Made by a program: the position numbers and the translations under genes
Origin: Pelomonas sp052436255
GTDB taxonomy: Bacteria; Pseudomonadota; Gammaproteobacteria; Burkholderiales; Burkholderiaceae_C
DNA length: 64,000 nt
Direction: 5' to 3'
Assembly: GCA_052436255.1 (NCBI GenBank)
Contig: JBQVNP010000005.1
Coordinates: 1 to 64,000, forward strand
In this document: piece by piece, positions 1-7,960 of the stretch
Layout of the letters: every line of letters begins with the position of its first letter
Position numbering within the stretch: position 1 is the stretch's first letter
Notes under the pieces: model-generated
Seen by the model: only the letters and a program-made list of their open reading frames with translations
Database searches by the model: none
Told to the model about the DNA's origin: nothing

Positions 1-10
1 ACCGGGTCGC

Positions 11-108
11 GTTGTGGCCAGACCGGCCGCGAGCAAGGCGCAAACCGCCGCGGGGTTGGACACCCGGGGAGTTTTTGCAACGCCGCGCGCGGCCTTTCTG
101 GCCACAAC
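11..108 (+). repeat. Structured ~100 bp repeat, copy A
   Basis: Terminal inverted arms at 11-30 and 89-108 pair at 18 of 20 positions. The interior carries core motif CAAGGCGCAA at 34-43, a small central hairpin (53-56 with 62-65) and core motif GCAACGCCG at 77-85. The two cores start 43 bp apart. The same cores at the same spacing occur on the opposite strand in copy B, and with 41 bp spacing in the nuoH-nuoI spacer. No coding sequence of convincing quality lies here. It could be a REP-like or MITE-like repeat, or a structured RNA in the 3' region of the upstream-lying minus-strand mipA transcript. Confidence 0.6.
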
Positions 109-115
109 CCGAAGG

Positions 116-215
116 GAAGGCCCGCCGCCAGGGGCCACTCGGCGTTGCACCGCTTGCCCGCATATCAATGCGGGCGGCGCGTTGCGCCTTGATTGGCCCC
201 TGGCGGCGGGCCTTC
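116..215 (-). repeat. Structured ~100 bp repeat, copy B (inverted relative to copy A)
   Basis: A perfect 22 bp inverted repeat (116-137 with 194-215) encloses 56 nt. Inside lie a perfect 8 bp hairpin with a 4 nt loop (156-163/168-175) and a 5 bp hairpin (176-180/184-188), so the single strand can fold as a cloverleaf-like shape. Read on the minus strand, the interior carries CAAGGCGCAA (191-182) and GCAACGCCG (148-140), matching copy A with the same 43 bp spacing. The arm sequence is unlike copy A's, yet fully self-complementary. The element starts 30 bp beyond the mipA stop on the transcribed strand. There is no U-run, so it is not a classical terminator. Confidence 0.65.
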
Positions 216-244
216 GCGACCCATTGCCGTAGCGTCAACAGGCC

Positions 245-1069
245 CTAATTGCGCCAGGCCACGCCGATGGATGCCGACGAACCGCCGGGTTTCTCGACCA
301 GGGGGCTGTCGGCCGCAGGGCCCAGCAGGCGGCTGGCGCCGGCCCCGCCGAAGACGAACCAGTGCTTGGACAGCGCGTGCTTGAAGTTGATGCCGACGTT
401 GACGTCGCGCAACCCGGCCCCGGGTTCGTAGGCCGGCTTGCCGCTGGCGGCGCTCGCCGAAGCCGGCACACCGAAATAGCTGCGCATGTTCAGACCGCTA
501 GCGGCAGAAACACCGATGCCGCTGGTCCACTCCGTTGTCGCGCTGCGGTAGAAGCGCCAGCCGGTGTCCAGGCTGAATGTCAGCCCGCCCCGCCGGCCGA
601 GCACGTCTTGTGAGGCGGACGCGCCGACGTTCCAGTCCTTGGTCAGGCTGTAGTTGGCATACAGCCTGGCGCGCAGCGTGCGCCTGACGTCAGGCAAGCC
701 GCGGGTCGTGCTGGCATCGTTGCTTTCACGCCCGCCGTCGATGCGGGCTGAAATCCCGAGCCGCAAGCGATCGGTGTCGATCAACTGGGCGCTGGCGCCG
801 GCGCCCGCGCCTTCACGGCCAAAACCAAGCAAGGCACTGCCACCGCCGGTGGTGATACGAACACGACCTAGCTTGGCGGCCCATACCGGCCTGAGCTTGG
901 TTTCGCGGGTCCGCGCGCCTTCGTATTCGGGACCGGAGGCGATCGACAGGCCAAGAAGGTAACGCGCCGGCGGGCTCTCCGGCGAGTCTTCGCGCGTTGT
1001 GGTCGACTCGGCGCGCGCTGCAAGCACCGAAGTGAATGTGGCGACAAAGACGATGAGCGCGACTCTCAT
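245..1069 (-). CDS. MipA/OmpV family outer-membrane protein
   Basis: This 274-residue protein begins with a hydrophobic N-terminus ending near ALAARAES, which reads as a Sec signal peptide. It continues with alternating short beta-strand segments rich in glycine and aromatic residues. Features typical of MipA/OmpV (scaffolding protein for murein synthesis) are the early LGLSIASGPEYEGA stretch and a C-terminal strand ending in an aromatic-X-Arg-Asn type end (VAWRN). The family forms small outer-membrane beta-barrels; some members bind murein hydrolases or respond to stress, but the role here cannot be read from sequence. It lies 34 bp downstream of tdh on the same strand and could be co-transcribed with it. 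Confidence 0.8.
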   Translation of the reverse strand: MRVALIVFVATFTSVLAARAESTTTREDSPESPPARYLLGLSIASGPEYEGARTRETKLRPVWAAKLGRVRITTGGGSALLGFGREGAGAGASAQLIDTDRLRLGISARIDGGRESNDASTTRGLPDVRRTLRARLYANYSLTKDWNVGASASQDVLGRRGGLTFSLDTGWRFYRSATTEWTSGIGVSAASGLNMRSYFGVPASASAASGKPAYEPGAGLRDVNVGINFKHALSKHWFVFGGAGASRLLGPAADSPLVEKPGGSSASIGVAWRN

Positions 1070-1103
1070 GCACCCAGCCTACCAGCGCGTTGCAGGCGCC
1101 TTG

Positions 1104-2048
1104 TCAGCCGAGCTTCAGTTCCCGTGTCAGATTAACGACCATGTCGTCCACGATCGCATCGAGGTCGTACTGAAGCCTCCAGCCCCAGTCGGCCTGCGCA
1201 GCGGCATCGTCGATGCGCTGCGGCCAGCTCGCAGCAATGGCCTGGCGGAAGTCGGGCACGCAGTCCATCTTGAAGTCCGGCAGGCGGCGGCGGATGGAGG
1301 CGGCGATGCCCCCGGGCGTGAAGCTGACGCCGGCCAGGTTGTAGCTGCCGCGCTGCCTGACCTGGTCGACCGGCGCGTCCATCAGCTCGATGGTGGCGCG
1401 CAGCGCGTCGGGCATGTACATCATCGGCAGCGCCTGGTTTTCCTTCAGGAAGCAGGTGTAGCGGCCGTCCTTCAGCGCCGAGTGAAAGATCTCGACGGCG
1501 TAGTCCGTGGTGCCCCCGCCGGGCGGGGTTTTCCAGCTGATCAGGCCGGGGTAGCGCAGGCTGCGCACGTCCACGCCATGCTTGGCGTGGTACCAGTCGC
1601 ACCATCGCTCGCCCGCCAGCTTGCTGATGCCGTAGACCGTCGTCGGGTCCATCACGGTCGTCTGCGGGGTGTCGATGGCCGGCGTGCCGGGGCCGAAGGC
1701 GGCAATCGAGCTGGGCCAGAAGATCTTGTCCAGCTTCTCCTGCCGGGCCAGCTCCAACACGTTGAGCAGGCCCTTCATGTTCAGGTCCCAGGCCCACATC
1801 GGGTGCTTCTCGCCGTTGGCAGACAGCGCCGCGGCGAGGTGGTAGATCTGGGTGATCTTGTGGCGCTTGACGACCGTGGCCAGCGCGCCCGCGTCGGTCA
1901 CGTCCAGTGCCTCGTGCTGCAGGCTGGGCACGCGGCCGTTGGGAGCGAGGTCGCTGGTGACGACGGCGTCACTACCGTGCAGCCGGGCCAGCTCGGTGGC
2001 CAGTTCGGTGCCGATTTGGCCATTGGCGCCAATGATCAGGATCTTCAT
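1104..2048 (-). CDS. tdh: L-threonine 3-dehydrogenase, short-chain (NAD-dependent epimerase-like) type
   Basis: This 314-residue extended short-chain dehydrogenase has a Rossmann motif GANGQIG at residues 7-13 and a catalytic YGISK with Tyr139 and Lys143, plus Ser113/114 before it. By family, it oxidises L-threonine to 2-amino-3-ketobutyrate with NAD+. The assignment to threonine rather than a sugar nucleotide rests on its neighbour: its start codon overlaps the kbl stop codon (ATGA), and kbl consumes the product. It is not the zinc-dependent TDH of E. coli; SDR-type threonine dehydrogenases are known from other bacteria. An alternative NAD-dependent epimerase role is less likely. Confidence 0.85.
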   Translation of the reverse strand: MKILIIGANGQIGTELATELARLHGSDAVVTSDLAPNGRVPSLQHEALDVTDAGALATVVKRHKITQIYHLAAALSANGEKHPMWAWDLNMKGLLNVLELARQEKLDKIFWPSSIAAFGPGTPAIDTPQTTVMDPTTVYGISKLAGERWCDWYHAKHGVDVRSLRYPGLISWKTPPGGGTTDYAVEIFHSALKDGRYTCFLKENQALPMMYMPDALRATIELMDAPVDQVRQRGSYNLAGVSFTPGGIAASIRRRLPDFKMDCVPDFRQAIAASWPQRIDDAAAQADWGWRLQYDLDAIVDDMVVNLTRELKLG

Positions 2049-3241
2049 TTGACGAGACCCAGTTCGCGGCCAGCCTGCGTGAAGGCGGCAACCGCCTTTT
2101 CCAGGTGCTCGCGCTCGTGCACGGCCGAGACCTGCACGCGGATGCGCGCCTGGCCCTTGGGCACGACGGGGAAAAAGAAGCCGACGGCATAGATACCCAG
2201 CTCCAGGATGCGCTTGCTCAACGCCTGCGCCTTGGCCGCGTCGTAGACCATGATCGGCACGATGGGGTGGGTACCGGGCTTGATCTCGAAGCCGGCGGCC
2301 TGGATGGCCTCACGGAACCAGGCGGTGTTGGCTTCGAGCTTGTCGCGCAGCGCCGTCGATTCCTCCAGCAGGTCCAGCACCGCCAGCGACGCGCCGGCGA
2401 TGCTGGGCGCCAGCGTGTTGCTGAACAGATAGGGCCGCGAGCGCTGGCGCAGCAGCTCGACGACTTCCTTGCGCGCGGCCGTGAAGCCGCCGCTGGCGCC
2501 GCCCAGCGCCTTGCCGAAAGTGCCGGTGATGATGTCGATCTTGCCGAACACGCCGCAGTGCTCGGCCGTGCCGCGGCCGGTCTTTCCCATGAAGCCGCTG
2601 GCATGGCATTCGTCGATGCCGAGCAGCGCGTCGTAGCGGTCGCACAGGGCGCGGATCTTGTCGAGCTGGGCGATGGTGCCGTCCATCGAGAACACGCCGT
2701 CGGTGAAGACCAGCGTGAAGCGGGCGCCCTTCTCCCTGGCTTCCTTCAGGCAACGCTCCAGATCGTCGAGGTTGTTGTGCTCGTAACGGTAGCGCTGCGC
2801 CTTGCACAGGCGGATGCCATCGATGATGGACGCATGGTTCAGCGCGTCGCTGATGACGGCGTCCTGCTCACCCAGCAGCGGCTCGAAGAGGCCGCCGTTG
2901 GCATCGAAGGCCGCAGCGTAGAGGATGGCGTCCTCGCAACCGACGAAGCGGGCGATGCGCGCTTCCAGCTCCTTGTGCAGGTCCTGCGTGCCGCAGATGA
3001 AGCGTACCGACGACAGGCCGAAGCCGTGGGTGCGCAGTGCCTCATGCGCCGCCGCTATCACCTGGGGATGCGACGACAGGCCGAGGTAGTTGTTGGCGCA
3101 CAGGTTGATGACCTCGCGGCCATCCGCCGTCTTCACCACCGCAGCCTGGGGCGTCGTGATGATTCGTTCGGACTTGAAAAGGCCGGCGGCACGGATGCCA
3201 TCGAGTTCGGTCTGCAGGTGTTGGTAGAACGCTTGGCTCAT
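2045..3241 (-). CDS. kbl: Glycine C-acetyltransferase (2-amino-3-ketobutyrate CoA ligase)
   Basis: A PLP-dependent alpha-oxoamine synthase that cleaves 2-amino-3-ketobutyrate with CoA to glycine and acetyl-CoA, completing threonine catabolism with Tdh. From the ATG at 3241 the protein has 398 residues, the length of E. coli Kbl, with the Schiff-base lysine at position 244 in TGTFGKALGG. An upstream in-frame TTG would add three residues and is less likely. Other family hallmarks seen are LCANNYLGLSSHP, LNHASIIDG and DECHASGFMG. It overlaps tdh by 4 bp, indicating translational coupling. The promoter region holds a 16 bp palindrome shared with the divergent regulator gene. Confidence 0.95.
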   Translation of the reverse strand: MSQAFYQHLQTELDGIRAAGLFKSERIITTPQAAVVKTADGREVINLCANNYLGLSSHPQVIAAAHEALRTHGFGLSSVRFICGTQDLHKELEARIARFVGCEDAILYAAAFDANGGLFEPLLGEQDAVISDALNHASIIDGIRLCKAQRYRYEHNNLDDLERCLKEAREKGARFTLVFTDGVFSMDGTIAQLDKIRALCDRYDALLGIDECHASGFMGKTGRGTAEHCGVFGKIDIITGTFGKALGGASGGFTAARKEVVELLRQRSRPYLFSNTLAPSIAGASLAVLDLLEESTALRDKLEANTAWFREAIQAAGFEIKPGTHPIVPIMVYDAAKAQALSKRILELGIYAVGFFFPVVPKGQARIRVQVSAVHEREHLEKAVAAFTQAGRELGLVK

Positions 3242-3266
3242 GGGGCACAATCCGTGGAGTGAACAA

Positions 3267-3282
3267 GTTCGATATATCGAAC
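3267..3282. promoter_or_regulatory. Perfect 16 bp palindromic operator between kbl-tdh and its divergent regulator
   Basis: GTTCGATATATCGAAC is a perfect dyad. It lies 26 bp upstream of the kbl ATG and 40 bp upstream of the regulator ATG at 3322. It overlaps a plausible kbl -10 (TATATC on the minus strand, with a weak -35 17 bp upstream). XRE-family regulators typically bind such dyads near their own gene, so autoregulation and control of kbl-tdh are inferred. Confidence 0.6.
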
Positions 3283-3321
3283 ACGTGTGCAGTATCTAAA
3301 ATCCGTCCAGCGACGTCAAGC

Positions 3322-3897
3322 ATGAACAAGCCCGCCACAGATCTTGAACCGCCGCGCGTGGGTGCCGCACTGCAGGCCTTGCGTGCGGGCCGTGGCCTGT
3401 CGCTGGATGACCTGTCCAAGCGGGCCGGCGTGAGTAAGTCGATGTTGTCGCAGATCGAACGCAATCAGGCCAACCCGACGGTGGCGGTGGTGTGGCGGCT
3501 GGCGAATGCGCTGGGCGTGGAGATGGGCGAGTTGCTGGGCACGGAGCGCGCCGCCACGCCGGCCATCGAGACCGTGCCGGCCCACGCCACGCCGGGGCTG
3601 ACCAGCCCGGACGGCCTGTGCAAGCTGCGCATCCTGGGGCCCATCGAGCTGGCCGGTCAGTTCGAGTGGTACGAGCTGGGCATGCAGCCCGGCGGCCTGC
3701 TGGACAGCCAAGCCCACGAGCCCGGCTCGCGCGAGCATCTGAGCGTACTCACCGGCAGCCTGGAGGTCACGGCCCAGGGCGTCACGAGCAGGATCAAGGC
3801 CGGTGAGACGGCACGTTATGCCGTGGACGGCCCGCATGCCATCCGCAACGTCGGCAAGTCGGCAGCGAACGCGCTGCTGGTGGTGCTTCATCCGTAG
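3322..3897 (+). CDS. XRE family transcriptional regulator with C-terminal cupin domain
   Basis: From the ATG at 3322 the protein has 191 residues. An N-terminal helix-turn-helix of the XRE/Cro type (about residues 13-67) contains LDDLSKRAGVSKSMLSQIER and a typical NPTVAVVWRLANALGV helix. A C-terminal cupin_2 barrel (about 115-190) includes EPGSREHLSVLTGSLEV and a late HAIRNVG. Such HTH-cupin proteins usually sense a small metabolite, often an amino acid or amine. An in-frame GTG at 3259 would place the operator inside the coding region, so the later ATG is preferred. It is divergent from kbl-tdh and 28 bp upstream of a Bug binding-protein gene, suggesting a role in threonine or related substrate use. 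Confidence 0.85.
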   Translation: MNKPATDLEPPRVGAALQALRAGRGLSLDDLSKRAGVSKSMLSQIERNQANPTVAVVWRLANALGVEMGELLGTERAATPAIETVPAHATPGLTSPDGLCKLRILGPIELAGQFEWYELGMQPGGLLDSQAHEPGSREHLSVLTGSLEVTAQGVTSRIKAGETARYAVDGPHAIRNVGKSAANALLVVLHP

Positions 3898-3913
3898 ACT
3901 GCAGCCTCCGCTG

Positions 3914-3920
3914 AAGGAGG
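3914..3920 (+). promoter_or_regulatory. Ribosome binding site fixing the Bug protein start
   Basis: AAGGAGG lies 5 nt before the ATG at 3926. It supports this start over the longer in-frame reading from 3803, which would run through the regulator gene and mask the signal peptide. An out-of-frame ATG at 3922 is too close to the site. Confidence 0.8.
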
Positions 3921-3925
3921 TATGC

Positions 3926-4885
3926 ATGCACATCACCCGTCGCTCGACGCTGGCCGCGCTGGCGGCCCTGCCCTTTGCTGCAGGCGCACAAGACAACAAG
4001 CCCATCCGCCTGCTGGTCGGCTTCCCTGCGGGCGGCGGCACCGACGCCATTGCGCGGCTGCTGGGCGAGGCGCTGCAAGTGTCCCTCGGCACGCCGGTCA
4101 TCGTCGAGAACAAGCCCGGCGCCGGCGGCCAGATCGCCGCCCAGGCGCTGAAGGCCGCCGCGCCCGACGGCACGACGTTCTTCGTCAGCCACGACCACAG
4201 CATCTCCATCCTGCCGCTGGTGCTCAAGAACCCCGGCTTCGACCCGGCGAAGGACTTCGTGCCGGTGGCCGGCTTCGCGACGTTTGCCAATGCGCTGGCG
4301 CTGTCCGGCGGCACGCCCGCCGCCAGCCTGCCGGAGTACCTCGCCTGGGTGAAGAAGCAGGGTGGCCAGGGGAATGTGGGCGTGCCGGCGCCCGCCTCGG
4401 TGCCGGAATTCCTCGTCAAGCTGCTGGGCGAAAGGAACGGGCTGAACCTGCTGAGCGTGCCCTACCGTGGCAGCGCGCCCATGGTGGCAGACATGCTGGG
4501 CAACCAGATCAGCGCCGGCGTGGGCTCGGTGCCGGACCTCATCACGCATCATCAGCAGAAGAAGCTGCGCATCGTCGCCGTCATGGGCCAGCAGCGCCAG
4601 GGCGTGCTGCCGGAGGTGCCGACCTTCGCCGAACTGGGCGTCGCCGGCTTTGAAGACCTGCCCTACTACGGCCTGTTCGCGCCCGCGGGCACGCCGCCTG
4701 CCGTCATCGAACGCATGTCGAACGCACTGGCCGGCGTCGTCAACCAGCCCGTCGTGAAGGCCCGGCTGACCGAGCTGGGCCTGTCGGTCGGCATGATGAG
4801 CTCGGCCCAACTGGCCACGCGCGAGCGGGCCTATGCGGCGGCCTGGGCGCGCATCATCAGGAGCGGGGGCTTCCAGCCTCAGTGA
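3926..4885 (+). CDS. Bug family tripartite tricarboxylate transporter substrate-binding protein
   Basis: A 319-residue periplasmic binding protein. The N-terminus MHITRRSTLAALAALPFAAG is a signal peptide with twin arginines, followed by the Bug hallmark RLLVGFPAGGGTDAIARL and then VENKPGAGGQIAAQALK. Bug proteins capture carboxylates or amino acids for TctAB-type permeases or serve as sensors; Burkholderiales encode many without adjacent permeases, as here. It follows the XRE-cupin regulator by 28 bp and is probably co-transcribed, so its ligand may be linked to threonine/glycine metabolism (inference). Its 3' end overlaps the convergent yihY-like gene by 29 bp. Confidence 0.9.
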   Translation: MHITRRSTLAALAALPFAAGAQDNKPIRLLVGFPAGGGTDAIARLLGEALQVSLGTPVIVENKPGAGGQIAAQALKAAAPDGTTFFVSHDHSISILPLVLKNPGFDPAKDFVPVAGFATFANALALSGGTPAASLPEYLAWVKKQGGQGNVGVPAPASVPEFLVKLLGERNGLNLLSVPYRGSAPMVADMLGNQISAGVGSVPDLITHHQQKKLRIVAVMGQQRQGVLPEVPTFAELGVAGFEDLPYYGLFAPAGTPPAVIERMSNALAGVVNQPVVKARLTELGLSVGMMSSAQLATRERAYAAAWARIIRSGGFQPQ

Positions 4886-6158
4886 GCAGCAGGCGGTCCA
4901 GCGTCAGCTGGGCCCAGTCACCCTGCGCCCACAGGTTGCCCAGCAGGCCCTCGCGCCGAGCCAGGAAGGCGGCAAGCAGCGGCGCGGCCGGCGCCCGCTC
5001 CGGCGCGCACAGCAGCACCAGGCGCTGGGCGCCCTGCTCTTCCAGTCGACCTATCCAGTCCATGTCCAGCAGCTTGTCGAGCACGGGGCTGAGCTGCAGC
5101 GGGTCGACGCGCAGCGTGCTTGCCAGCGCCAGGTGCGACAGCCCCTGCTGACCGGCTTCGCGCACCCGCCACAGCTCACGCAGGACCTCCAGTGCGATAC
5201 GCATGGGCTGCCCGGGTATATCGGGGCGCAGGTGCAGGCGGCCCGTCAGGCTGGGCGTGTTGGCGGCCAGGATCGCGCCGAGCAGCACGATGACCCAGCC
5301 GAGGTAGACCCAGACCAGGAAGACGGGCACGGTGGCAAAGGCGCCGTAGAGCGTTGAGAAGGTCGGCACCTGCTTGACGTACCAGGCCAGCAGAGATTTC
5401 GCGAGCGAGAAGCCGACGGACACAAAGGCACCGCCCAGCAGCGCATGGCGCCAGCGCACGTGGGTGTTGGGCACATAGTGGAACAGGCCGGCCATCGCCA
5501 GGCCGAGCAGCACGACATCGACGCCCCCCAGCAAGGTGGACAGGCTGGCCGGCATCCTGGTGAAAAAGCCCTGGCCGACGCTGATGGCATAGCTGGTCAG
5601 CGTCAGGCTGGCGCCGAGCAGCAGCGGTCCCAGCGTCAACGCTGCCCAGTAGACGAGCACGCGCTGGGCCATCGGTCGCGGGCGCTGCACGCGCCAGATG
5701 GCATTGAGCGTGCGGTCGATGGTGAGCATCAGCGCGAGCGCTGTGACGCCAAGCACGACCAGGCCGACCGCGCCGAGTTTGTTGGCCTTGGCCGCGAACT
5801 GCGTGAGTGAAGCCAGCACCGGCTTGGCGATGTTGGGCGGGATCAGGCTCTTCAGGAAGTACTGCTCCAGCGCCGCTTGCAGGCTGGAGAAGATCGGGAA
5901 GGCCGTGAAGATGGCGAGCATCACCGTCAACAGCGGCACGAGTGAAATGAGCGTCGTGAACGTGAGGCTGCCGGCCGTCAGGCCGAGCTTTTCCTCGCGG
6001 AAGCGCTGGCGGAAGGTCTGCAGGGTCTGCAGCCAGGGCCAGGCCAGCAGCTCGGTGAAGAAGTCGCTCGCGAAGGTGATGGGGTTGCGAGCCAGCGGTG
6101 CGTCGAGGGCGCCCTCGGGCGCTGCGGGCGGAACAGGCGGGACCGGTGTCGTGGACAT
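4857..6158 (-). CDS. YihY/BrkB family inner-membrane protein
   Basis: A 433-residue polytopic membrane protein of the UPF0761/YihY family (older literature labelled some members RNase BN or BrkB). It has about six hydrophobic segments between residues 60 and 320, preceded by REEKLGLTAGSLTFTTLISL and including LNAIWRVQRPRPMAQRVLVY. A soluble C-terminal region (about 330-433) looks like a small winged-helix fold. The start at 6158 gives a Pro-rich N-terminus; a longer reading would run into the divergent DUF2069 gene. The molecular function of the family is not established. Confidence 0.85.
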   Translation of the reverse strand: MSTTPVPPVPPAAPEGALDAPLARNPITFASDFFTELLAWPWLQTLQTFRQRFREEKLGLTAGSLTFTTLISLVPLLTVMLAIFTAFPIFSSLQAALEQYFLKSLIPPNIAKPVLASLTQFAAKANKLGAVGLVVLGVTALALMLTIDRTLNAIWRVQRPRPMAQRVLVYWAALTLGPLLLGASLTLTSYAISVGQGFFTRMPASLSTLLGGVDVVLLGLAMAGLFHYVPNTHVRWRHALLGGAFVSVGFSLAKSLLAWYVKQVPTFSTLYGAFATVPVFLVWVYLGWVIVLLGAILAANTPSLTGRLHLRPDIPGQPMRIALEVLRELWRVREAGQQGLSHLALASTLRVDPLQLSPVLDKLLDMDWIGRLEEQGAQRLVLLCAPERAPAAPLLAAFLARREGLLGNLWAQGDWAQLTLDRLLLTEAGSPRS

Positions 6159-6179
6159 GGCTTCTATGATGCCGCAGCT

Positions 6180-6560
6180 ATGTCCCCTGCCCCTGAACGA
6201 ACCACACCGACCGCAGCCGAACGGCTGTCGCGCAACCTGGCGTTGGTCGCCACGCTCGCGCTGATCCTGCTGTGCCTGGCATGGGAGCTGTGGCTGGCGC
6301 CGACCGGCCGCGGCACGCTGGCCGTGAAGGCGCTGCCGCTGCTGGCTGCACCCATCGGCCTGTGGCGCTACCGCATGTATACCTACCGCTGGCTGGCGCT
6401 GGCCATCTGGCTGTATGTGATGGAAGGCCTGGTGCGCTCGACCAGCGAAGGCGGTCTTGGTCAGTGGCTGGCGGTGGCCGAGGTGGTCCTGGGCGTCGTC
6501 ATCTTCATCGCCTGCACGGCGCAGATCCGTCAGCGCCTGGCGGCTGCCAAGGTGGTATGA
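6180..6560 (+). CDS. DUF2069 domain-containing membrane protein
   Basis: A 126-residue protein with four predicted hydrophobic helices (about residues 20-40, 46-60, 70-85 and 92-112). It matches DUF2069 in length and in the conserved GLWRYRMYTYRWLAL segment. The stop overlaps the start of the following FAD oxidoreductase (ATGA), so the two are translationally coupled. Function unknown; the family is widespread in beta- and gammaproteobacteria. Confidence 0.8.
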   Translation: MSPAPERTTPTAAERLSRNLALVATLALILLCLAWELWLAPTGRGTLAVKALPLLAAPIGLWRYRMYTYRWLALAIWLYVMEGLVRSTSEGGLGQWLAVAEVVLGVVIFIACTAQIRQRLAAAKVV

Positions 6561-7960
6561 GCGATTTCCTCGGTGCGCTGCATGAGCGGCTCGGCGAGGC
6601 GGGTTTGCTGGTGGGTGGCGACCTGGCCGCCTATGAGAACGACTGGCGCAAGCGCTATGCCGGCAAGGCGCTGGCGGTGGCGCGGCCGGCGTCGACCGAA
6701 GAAGTTGCCGCAGTGATGCGGCTGTGCCACGAACATCGCATGCCTGTCGTGCCGCAGGGTGGCAACACCGGGCTGGTCGGCGGATCAACGCCCGACGACA
6801 GCGGCCGGCAGCTCGTGCTGAACCTGGCGCGCATGAAGCGCGTGCGCAGCATCGACGTCGTCAATGCGAGCCTGACGGCGGAGGCCGGCTGCGTGCTGGC
6901 CGACGTGCAGGCCGCAGCGGCGCAGGCGGGCCTGCTGTTCCCGCTGAGCCTGGCGGCCGAGGGCTCCTGCACGCTGGGTGGCAACCTGGCGACCAATGCC
7001 GGTGGCACGCAGGTGCTGCGTTATGGCAATGCGCGCGATCTGTGCCTGGGGCTGGAGGTCGTGACCGCCACCGGCGAGATCTGGCACGGCCTGTCGGGCC
7101 TGCGCAAGGACAACACCGGCTACGACTTGCGCGACCTCTTCATCGGCAGCGAGGGCACGCTGGGCGTCATCACAGCGGCGACGATGAAGCTCCATCCGCA
7201 GCCCAGGGAGCGGCTGACGGCGCTGGCCGCCTGTGCTTCGCTGGACGCCGCGGTCGCGCTGCTGGGTCTCGCTCGCGAGCGTGCCGGCGATGCACTGACC
7301 GGCTTCGAGGTCATGAACCGCGCGTCGCTGGCCTTGGTGGCGCGCGAGTTGCCGCAGTTGGCCCAACCGCTGCCTGCGGCCGAATGGACGGTGTTGCTGG
7401 AGTTGTCCGACGCCGAGAGCGCCGAGCATGCGCGCGCCGTCTTCGAAGGCCTGCTGGAAGCCGGCCTCGAACGCGGCAGCGTGCAAGACGCCGCCATCGC
7501 CCAGAACATCCAGCAGGCCAAGGCCTTCTGGCATCTGCGCGAATCCATCCCGCTGGCCCAGGCGCAGGCGGGGCTGAACATCAAGCACGACATCTCGCTG
7601 CCGGTGTCGGCGATTGCCGGCTTCGTGGCCGAGACGGATGCGGCGCTGGCGGCCTATCTGAGCGGCATCGAGGTCATCGACTTCGGCCATCTCGGTGACG
7701 GCAACCTCCACTACAACGTGCAGGCGCCAGCCGGTGTCGATCCGGCCGGGTTCCTGTTGGCGCACGAGGCAGCGATCAACGAACTGGTCTACGACGCGGT
7801 GCAGCGGCGCGGCGGCTCGATCTCTGCGGAGCACGGCATCGGCCGGCTCAAGCGCGAGGAGCTTGCCGCACGCAAGGACCCGACGGCCCTGGCGCTGATG
7901 CGCGCGATCAAGCGGGCACTGGACCCGCTCGACCTGCTCAACCCTGCGCGGGTGCTTTAA
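6557..7960 (+). CDS. FAD-binding oxidoreductase, D-2-hydroxyacid dehydrogenase type (GlcD/D2HGDH-like)
   Basis: This 467-residue flavoprotein has an N-terminal FAD_binding_4 domain with PQGGNTGLVGGSTPDD and CTLGGNLATNAGGTQVLRYG. Its C-terminal FAD-oxidase domain contains FGHLGDGNLHYNV and a terminal SAEHGIGRLKR motif. The architecture fits enzymes that oxidise D-2-hydroxyacids (glycolate, D-lactate, D-2-hydroxyglutarate); the exact substrate cannot be read here. The start at 6557 is the ATG overlapping the DUF2069 stop. The 3' end overlaps the convergent RND permease gene by 23 bp. Confidence 0.88.
   Translation: MSDFLGALHERLGEAGLLVGGDLAAYENDWRKRYAGKALAVARPASTEEVAAVMRLCHEHRMPVVPQGGNTGLVGGSTPDDSGRQLVLNLARMKRVRSIDVVNASLTAEAGCVLADVQAAAAQAGLLFPLSLAAEGSCTLGGNLATNAGGTQVLRYGNARDLCLGLEVVTATGEIWHGLSGLRKDNTGYDLRDLFIGSEGTLGVITAATMKLHPQPRERLTALAACASLDAAVALLGLARERAGDALTGFEVMNRASLALVARELPQLAQPLPAAEWTVLLELSDAESAEHARAVFEGLLEAGLERGSVQDAAIAQNIQQAKAFWHLRESIPLAQAQAGLNIKHDISLPVSAIAGFVAETDAALAAYLSGIEVIDFGHLGDGNLHYNVQAPAGVDPAGFLLAHEAAINELVYDAVQRRGGSISAEHGIGRLKREELAARKDPTALALMRAIKRALDPLDLLNPARVL

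Noticed and set aside
116..215. Reading repeat copy B as an integron attC site or as a classical transcription terminator
   Set aside because: The attC end motifs and integron context are missing, and no T-run follows the stem on the transcribed strand.
7938..7960. Overlap of the FAD oxidoreductase and RND permease coding ends as a sign of a frameshift
   Set aside because: Both proteins end with family-typical C-termini or short tails, and short convergent overlaps are common in this dense genome (also at 4857, 34209, 48925 and 58878).
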